The notes below the pieces were generated by a model that saw nothing but the letters and a program-made list of their open reading frames with translations, did not search any database and was not told the origin of the DNA. From positions 1 through 64,000 of the forward strand of contig PBDW01000006.1 in assembly GCA_002717485.1 (NCBI GenBank): DNA of 64,000 bases, in the 5' to 3' direction. The DNA is from Pelagibacteraceae bacterium. Lineage in GTDB: Bacteria; Pseudomonadota; Alphaproteobacteria; HIMB59; GCA-002718135. The translations under genes were made by a program, and so were the position numbers. Of this stretch, positions 58,529 to 64,000 are shown piece after piece; positions within the stretch are counted from its first letter, which is position 1; each line of letters begins with the position of its first letter.

Positions 58529-60604
58529 CTAAACATCTTTAATAGATAATTTAATTTTACCTCTTTTATCAATATCTAATACCTTTACCTTAACTTCTTC
58601 GCCTTCTTTTAATACATCGGTAACTTTTTCAACCCTTTCTTCTTTTATCTGACTAATATGTACAAGACCATCGGTTGTTCCAAGAAAATTAACAAAGGCT
58701 CCAAATTCCATAATTTTTACAACCTTACCTTTATAGGTCTTGCCTATTTCCGGTTCAGCAACTATGTCATTTATTCTTTCAATAGCAGCTTTTCCTGCTT
58801 TTGCATCAACAGCAGCAATGCTGACAATGCCGTCATCATTAATCTCAATTTTTGCTCCTGTGGTTTCTGTAATTTCTCTAATTACAGCACCACCCTTTCC
58901 TATTACATCTTTAATTTTATCTTTATGAACCTTGATAGTCCTAATGGTTGGTGCAAAATCAGATATTTTTTCTCGACTTTTATCTATTACCTTATTCATT
59001 TCTCCTAATATGTGAATCCTACCTTTTTTTGCCTGCGACAATGCTTCTTCCATAATTTTAGGGGTGATACTGGTTATTTTTATATCCATCTGTAAAGATG
59101 TAATACCATCACTTGTTCCAGCTACTTTAAAATCCATATCGCCAAGGTGATCTTCATCGCCTAAAATATCGGATAAAATTACATAATTTTTTTCTTCTTT
59201 AATTAAACCCATAGCTATACCAGCTATAGGTTTTGCTATAGGTACCCCAGCATCCATTAAAGATAGAGATGTTCCACAAACTGTTGCCATCGAGCTCGAA
59301 CCGTTCGACTCTGTTATTTCTGAAACAACTCTAAAAGTGTAAGGGAATTCTTCAGATTTTGGCATCATAGGATGAATTGCTCTCCATGCTAGCTTTCCAT
59401 GACCTACTTCTCTCCTACTAGTTGAACCAATCCTTCCAACTTCTCCAACCGAGTAAGGGGGAAAGTTATAATGCAACATAAAATTTTCTTTATATTCTCC
59501 CTCTATTGCATCGATTCTTTGTTCATCTAGCCCGGTTCCCAAAGTTGTAACAACAAGAGCCTGGGTTTCACCTCTGGTAAAAAGAGCTGATCCATGAGTT
59601 CTTTGTAAAACACCAACTTCACAATTAATTGGTCTGATTGTAGTAGTATCCCTACCATCAATTCTTTTACCTGTTTTTAATAATTCTCCTCTTACAATAT
59701 CTCTTTCAACATATTTAATAGAATCGTTAATTACTACTGAAGACAACTTGTCTGATAAGAATTCTTCAGAAATTTGATTTCTAATCTTTTGAAGATCCTC
59801 AACCCTTTTTTTCTTTTCTTTAGTTTCATAAACCTTTTTCAGGTCATTTTTATATTTTTTTGCAATCTTTGATGGAAGTTCTTTTATCTCATCATCAATT
59901 TCAGGTATTTCAATAGGCTCTTTTGAAGATTTTTTTGCTAGTTCCGCTATAGTATCGATTACAATTTTATAACTATTTTGACCTAAAACAACAGCCTTTA
60001 GCATTTCATCTTCAGATAATTGGTGAGCCTCAGATTCAACCATTAAAACACCTTTTTCTGTTCCTGCAACTATAAGATCCAACGTCGAATTTTTAAGTTC
60101 TTTTATTGTTGGATTTGCTATTAGTTTTCCATCTATCATAGCAATTTTAGCAGCTCCAATAGGACCCATAAAAGGCAGGCCTGAAAAAGATATTGCCGCG
60201 CTAGCAGCAATTAATGATACTATATCTGAATCATTTTCTTGATCATGTGATAATACCGTACAGGTTACCTGTGTTTCATTTTTAAAATCTTTATTAAATA
60301 ATGGTCTTATAGGTCTGTCTATAAGCCTGCTGACAAGAGTTTCTTTTTCAGTAGGACGACCTTCTCTTTTAAAAAATGAACCGGGTATCTTTCCAATTGA
60401 ATAAAATTTTTCTTGATAATTAACCGTCAGTGGAAAAAAATCAATTTCTGGATTAACAGTTTTACTGCTACAAACATTTGCCATCACTGTAGTTCCTTCA
60501 TATGTAACAATCACCGACGAATCAGCCTGACGACCAATTCTACCTGTTTCAATGGTTAACTTTCTCCCACACCATTCTATTTCTTTTTTATTAATATCAA
60601 ACAT
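58529..60604 (-). CDS. pnp: Polyribonucleotide nucleotidyltransferase (PNPase)
   Basis: The 691-residue exoribonuclease has two RNase PH domains (second with [17 protein letters not shown] and [15 protein letters not shown]), a helical linker, a KH domain ([15 protein letters not shown]) and a C-terminal S1 domain ([20 protein letters not shown]). It degrades RNA 3' to 5' with phosphate. The rpsO-pnp order is conserved, and only 37 bases separate them here. In E. coli the pnp leader is cut by RNase III for autoregulation; I see no long stem in this shorter gap. Confidence 0.98.
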   Translation of the reverse strand: MFDINKKEIEWCGRKLTIETGRIGRQADSSVIVTYEGTTVMANVCSSKTVNPEIDFFPLTVNYQEKFYSIGKIPGSFFKREGRPTEKETLVSRLIDRPIRPLFNKDFKNETQVTCTVLSHDQENDSDIVSLIAASAAISFSGLPFMGPIGAAKIAMIDGKLIANPTIKELKNSTLDLIVAGTEKGVLMVESEAHQLSEDEMLKAVVLGQNSYKIVIDTIAELAKKSSKEPIEIPEIDDEIKELPSKIAKKYKNDLKKVYETKEKKKRVEDLQKIRNQISEEFLSDKLSSVVINDSIKYVERDIVRGELLKTGKRIDGRDTTTIRPINCEVGVLQRTHGSALFTRGETQALVVTTLGTGLDEQRIDAIEGEYKENFMLHYNFPPYSVGEVGRIGSTSRREVGHGKLAWRAIHPMMPKSEEFPYTFRVVSEITESNGSSSMATVCGTSLSLMDAGVPIAKPIAGIAMGLIKEEKNYVILSDILGDEDHLGDMDFKVAGTSDGITSLQMDIKITSITPKIMEEALSQAKKGRIHILGEMNKVIDKSREKISDFAPTIRTIKVHKDKIKDVIGKGGAVIREITETTGAKIEINDDGIVSIAAVDAKAGKAAIERINDIVAEPEIGKTYKGKVVKIMEFGAFVNFLGTTDGLVHISQIKEERVEKVTDVLKEGEEVKVKVLDIDKRGKIKLSIKDV

Positions 60605-60641
60605 TCATGACCTTTCTTTATAGTTCTTTATTTTATTTTTC

Positions 60642-60911
60642 CTAACCGCGAAGGCCAAGTTCTTTAATCAGAGATTTATATTCTTCTTTATTTTTTTTAA
60701 ATAAATAATTTAATAATCTTTTTCTTTTACCAACAATCACCATTAATCCTTTTCTTGAATGCTGATCATTTTTATGATTCTTAAGATGTTCTGTCAGATT
60801 TTTTATTCTTTCGCTAAATACTGCTATCTGAAATTGAGCCGATCCTGTATCATTTTCACTTTGTGCAAATTGAGAAAATTTACTTTTGCTATTTATTTCG
60901 TTTTTTGACAT
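60642..60911 (-). CDS. rpsO: Small ribosomal subunit protein uS15
   Basis: The 89-residue protein has the S15 motifs DTGSAQFQIAVFSERI, LKNHKNDQHSRKGL and KRKRLLNYL. It binds the central domain of 16S rRNA. A GGAGAC ribosome site lies a few bases before the ATG. It follows truB by 8 bases. Confidence 0.98.
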   Translation of the reverse strand: MSKNEINSKSKFSQFAQSENDTGSAQFQIAVFSERIKNLTEHLKNHKNDQHSRKGLMVIVGKRKRLLNYLFKKNKEEYKSLIKELGLRG

Positions 60912-60919
60912 CTTGTCTC

Positions 60920-61825
60920 CTAATTTAGTACTTTTTTGGGTACAAAAAAATTATTTTTTATAAATCCCAATGCAACAACTTCGTACTTATTTTTTGCATA
61001 TACATACTTTTTTGAGTTAAATTTTTTAAGTGTTAAATCACTCAAAAAAGATACATTAATTTTTTTACCCATTCTAATGTCACTGTCTTCGCCATTTTTC
61101 ACCGTTAGTGCAGGGATGTCATCTAGCACAACTGCCGAAGGGTAATAACCTTTAATGTGGCTGGACAAATGACTTATTTTTAGAAGATCGTCCAGTAAAA
61201 TCGTATTTTTATTGTTAAAAATACCAACTTTTACTCTTTCTAAACTGGTTATATGTCCAAAAGTAGACAGCCTTGACCCCAAGTCCCTTGCAAAACTTCT
61301 AATATAAAATCCCTTTCCACATTCTATGTTAAAGCTACTTTCGCAGTCATTAATATTATTTAAATAATTTAAAGAATAAACACATACCATTCTTTTAGGA
61401 AGATCAAAGTCTACATTTTGTTTTGAAAGTCTATATGCTCTTTTGCCATCAACCTTTATAGCAGAAAAATTTGGCGGTCTTTGATATATGCTTCCAACAT
61501 AATGTGATAAGTTTTCTATTATTTCTTTTTTACTAGGAATTTTATTAGACTCGCTAATGACTTTGCCCTCGCTATCATCGGTATCAGTTTGAGAGCCCCA
61601 TTTAATAGTAAAATTATATTCCTTTCTTGAATCCATAACAAATGAAATTAATTTAGTTGTGCTTCCAAAAGCAATTGGCAAAATCCCTCTAGCCAATGGA
61701 TCTAAGGTTCCTGCGTGCCCAACTTTTGATAATCTGAATTTTTTTTTTATTCTTAAAACAGTCTCTGAGGAGGATAAATTAATTGGTTTATTAACAGAAA
61801 TCCATCCCTTAGTTATTAAGTTCAT
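60920..61825 (-). CDS. truB: tRNA pseudouridine-55 synthase
   Basis: The 301-residue enzyme makes pseudouridine 55 in the T loop. The catalytic Asp is D42 in GHAGTLDPLARG; YQRPPNFSAIKVDGKRAY and GFYIRSFARDLG are further active-site motifs. A C-terminal PUA-like tail is present. It overlaps or abuts rbfA by one base. Confidence 0.97.
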   Translation of the reverse strand: MNLITKGWISVNKPINLSSSETVLRIKKKFRLSKVGHAGTLDPLARGILPIAFGSTTKLISFVMDSRKEYNFTIKWGSQTDTDDSEGKVISESNKIPSKKEIIENLSHYVGSIYQRPPNFSAIKVDGKRAYRLSKQNVDFDLPKRMVCVYSLNYLNNINDCESSFNIECGKGFYIRSFARDLGSRLSTFGHITSLERVKVGIFNNKNTILLDDLLKISHLSSHIKGYYPSAVVLDDIPALTVKNGEDSDIRMGKKINVSFLSDLTLKKFNSKKYVYAKNKYEVVALGFIKNNFFVPKKVLN

Positions 61826-61826
61826 A

Positions 61827-62192
61827 TTAATTAATTTTACTATTTGCTAGTAAATTATTTATTTTATCAGCTTCGATAAATGAATCATCAAGATGAAAAA
61901 TAACTTTTGGAGTAAATTTAGTCTTAATTTTTTTGCCAATTTTTTTTTGAAAAAAAAATCTATTTGAATTTAGAGCTTCATTAATTTCTTCACAATCATT
62001 GCCTCCGAGAGGTAAAAAATAAACATAGGCTATTTTTAGATCTCTAGACATTTTTACCATTGATATTGTAATAGAAACATCAATTAATGTGGGGTCTGGA
62101 ATAAAATTTTTTAACAAACACTCACTAATTATTTGTCTAACTTGCTCGCCAACTCGAAGTTGTCTTTGATTTAATTCGTTAAAATTTTTCAT
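61827..62192 (-). CDS. rbfA: 30S ribosome-binding factor A
   Basis: The 121-residue KH-fold protein aids 16S 5'-end maturation and cold growth. LRVGEQVRQIISECL, VSITISMVKMSRDLKIAYVY and PKVIFHLDDSFIEAD are family segments. It follows infB by 11 bases in the infB-rbfA-truB-rpsO-pnp operon. Confidence 0.96.
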   Translation of the reverse strand: MKNFNELNQRQLRVGEQVRQIISECLLKNFIPDPTLIDVSITISMVKMSRDLKIAYVYFLPLGGNDCEEINEALNSNRFFFQKKIGKKIKTKFTPKVIFHLDDSFIEADKINNLLANSKIN

Positions 62193-62203
62193 TGCTTGGA
62201 TTT

Positions 62204-64000
62204 TTATAACTTTCTTTCTTCTTTTAGAATCTTATAGGCCTCTATAATATCACTTGCCTGCAAGTCGTTGTATTCATGTATGGTAATTCCGCATTCATAG
62301 CCTTGTTGAACATCTTTAACCTCATCTTTAAATCTTTTTAAACTGTCAATTTCACCTTCATGTATTACGACGTTATCCCTTAATATTCTTACCTTAGAAT
62401 CTCTGTTTACAAAACCTTCTTTCACATAGCAGCCTGCAACATTTCCAACTTTTGAAATTTTAAAAATCTCTCTTATTTCAATATTTCCTGTTATTTCTTC
62501 TCTGATATTCGGGGCAAGTAATCCTCCCATTAGTTTTTTCATATCATCAATAAGTTCATATATTATTGAATAGTATCTTAGATCTACCCCGTCTCTTTTT
62601 GCAGTATCTCTAGCTTTTGGTATCGCTCTTACATTAAAACCAACTATAAAACCTTTGCTGGAACTTGCTAGCGAAACATCGCTTTCAGTTATTGCTCCAA
62701 CTCCTTTATAAATTACATCAGCTTCTACTTCGTTTGTTGACAATTTTTTTAATGAAGTATCAATTGCTTCGGCTGATCCCTGAACGTCAGCCTTTATTAT
62801 AATTGGCAGTTTTGCTGCCTGTCCTGCCGCTATTTTCTCAAACATATTTTCGACATTTGACTTACTAGAAACTATTTTTTGTTTACTTTTTCTTATTCTA
62901 TATTCCGATATTTCTCTCGCTACTGAATCAGATTCAACAACAATAAAGTCATCTCCTGCGAGTGGATTTGCATTTAAACCAAGAATTTCTACCGGGCATC
63001 CAGGTCCGGCCTTTTCTAATGTTTTTCCATTATCATCAATTAAAGCTCTTACTCTACCAACTTCTGATCCTGAAACAAATACATCGCCAATTTTAAGTGT
63101 GCCTTTATTAATTAGAACAGTAGCAACAGGGCCTCTTCCTTTTTCTAACTTAGATTCAATTATTACTCCTCTTGCGGCCCTGTTTGGATTTGATCTTAAA
63201 TTTAAAATTTCCGCTTGAAGAATTATTGCTTCTTCAAGTTTTTTTATGTTTGTATTCTTCGTTGCCGAAACTTCAACATCCTGCACATCGCCACTCAATT
63301 TTTCAACAACTATTTCATGACTTAAAAGTTCATTTCTAACCTTATCAGGGTCCGCACCTGGCTTATCAATTTTATTTATTGCAACTATAATGGGAGCCTT
63401 TGCAGCTTTGGCATGAGAAATTGCTTCAATAGTTTGAGGCTTAATTCCATCGTCCGCTGCAACAACTAGAACAATTATATCAGTGGTTTTTGCACCTCTA
63501 GATCTCATGCTTGAAAAAGCTTCATGTCCGGGCGTATCAATAAATGTTATCTTCTTGTTTTGATCATTAGTAATTTGATATGCTCCAATATGTTGTGTGA
63601 TGCCGCCAGCTTCCTTTGAAACAACATTACTTTTTCTTATTGAATCTAATATGCTTGTTTTTCCATGATCTACATGTCCCATTACCGTGACTACAGGAGG
63701 TCTTGGCAAAAGATCCGTTTCAGTATCAGAAACATCTTCTATGCCTTTAAGTATATCAATCTCTGAAACTCTCTTTGGCCTATGACCAAGCTCATTAACT
63801 ACTATTTCCGCTGCGTCTCCTTCAATTGTTTGGGCAGCATTGGCCATAACACCCATTTTCATCAGCTCCTTTACCACATCAGCAACTTTTTCTGCCATTC
63901 TGTTAGCTAATTCTTGAACTGTAATAACTTCTGGAATTACAACTTCTCTTGATATCTTTTGGTTTTCAACAACTTGTAATTTTAATTTTTCTCTTTCTCT
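62204..64000 (-). CDS. infB: Translation initiation factor IF-2, 5' part outside the window
   Basis: The frame is open to the right edge: 34 more codons precede the Met at 63898, and they read as the IF-2 segment with VVIPEVITVQELANRM, so that Met is internal. The G domain follows with VTVMGHVDHGKTS, DTPGHEAF and NKIDKPGA, then domains II and III and the C-terminal fMet-tRNA-binding domain with GNIEIREIFKIS. IF-2 delivers fMet-tRNA to the 30S subunit. Its poorly conserved N-terminal extension, ylxR and nusA probably lie to the right. Confidence 0.98.
   Translation of the reverse strand, partial: REREKLKLQVVENQKISREVVIPEVITVQELANRMAEKVADVVKELMKMGVMANAAQTIEGDAAEIVVNELGHRPKRVSEIDILKGIEDVSDTETDLLPRPPVVTVMGHVDHGKTSILDSIRKSNVVSKEAGGITQHIGAYQITNDQNKKITFIDTPGHEAFSSMRSRGAKTTDIIVLVVAADDGIKPQTIEAISHAKAAKAPIIVAINKIDKPGADPDKVRNELLSHEIVVEKLSGDVQDVEVSATKNTNIKKLEEAIILQAEILNLRSNPNRAARGVIIESKLEKGRGPVATVLINKGTLKIGDVFVSGSEVGRVRALIDDNGKTLEKAGPGCPVEILGLNANPLAGDDFIVVESDSVAREISEYRIRKSKQKIVSSKSNVENMFEKIAAGQAAKLPIIIKADVQGSAEAIDTSLKKLSTNEVEADVIYKGVGAITESDVSLASSSKGFIVGFNVRAIPKARDTAKRDGVDLRYYSIIYELIDDMKKLMGGLLAPNIREEITGNIEIREIFKISKVGNVAGCYVKEGFVNRDSKVRILRDNVVIHEGEIDSLKRFKDEVKDVQQGYECGITIHEYNDLQASDIIEAYKILKEERKL

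Noticed and set aside
58658-59008. 116-codon frame on the plus strand inside pnp
   Set aside because: It is a shadow of the pnp KH/S1 region with no family match. The same holds for plus frames in dnaN (48372-48809) and gyrB (44334-44654).

Overview
The window is an AT-rich, very compact stretch of a bacterial chromosome. Gene content and order point to an alphaproteobacterium with a reduced, probably free-living marine genome. Signs are the canonical alphaproteobacterial blocks (infB-rbfA-truB-rpsO-pnp beside fabI/fabB/fabA; trpF-trpB-trpA-accD-folC; tsaE-amgK-murU; a ChvG/ChvI two-component pair; an NDUFA9-like protein), gaps of mostly 0-60 bases, Lys/Asn/Ile-rich proteins, and several non-ATG starts. 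The lineage (SAR11-like, HIMB59-like, AEGEAN-169-like or similar) is inference and cannot be fixed from the sequence alone. I see no insertion sequence, prophage, CRISPR array, plasmid gene or toxin-antitoxin pair. No stretch longer than 300 bases lacks a gene.

Layout. 1-9305 (minus strand) is a translation operon read thrS, infC, rpmI, rplT, pheS, pheT, lepA, then a sulfotransferase-like gene that runs into the 5' end of a tRNA-Ser cut by the window edge. 9344-14360 is an accessory block: three glycosyltransferases, an alpha/beta hydrolase, a 65-residue membrane protein and an NDUFA9-like protein. 14425-27321 (plus) holds RNase D, kdsD-lptC-lptA-lptB (LPS precursor and transport), aroA-cmk-rpsA-ihfB, then pyrF-trpF-trpB-trpA-accD-folC. 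27289-34633 (minus) reads chvI, chvG, ahcY, metK, tsaE, amgK, murU, trxA. 34911-37897 (plus) is nrdA-nrdB (class Ia ribonucleotide reductase) with a long structured leader. 37914-44016 has polA, a lone ABC ATPase, an O-antigen-ligase-like protein and a membrane glycosyltransferase.

44042-51602 (minus) is the replication-initiation cluster dnaA-dnaN-recF-gyrB with rpsT and mutM upstream. 51612-57756 (plus) reads ubiE, coaBC, dut, a ThiF/MoeB-like gene, an SH3 protein and fabA-fabB-fabI. 57746-64000 (minus) is infB (5' end outside the window), rbfA, truB, rpsO, pnp and a glycerophosphodiester phosphodiesterase.

No clear new multi-gene system is present. The most unusual points are: cmk can only be translated from a non-canonical codon (probably AUA); MutM has lost three of its four zinc-finger cysteines; conserved neighbours are missing at several junctions (addAB, ubiB, rpoN-hpf-ptsN, hprK/EIIA/HPr), the last two fitting a coordinated loss of the nitrogen-PTS; promoters at rpsT and fabA imply leaderless or nearly leaderless mRNAs; nrdA has its Shine-Dalgarno in a hairpin loop; repeats overlap the likely dnaA promoter; and a 65-residue membrane protein carries a duplicated KFENC motif.
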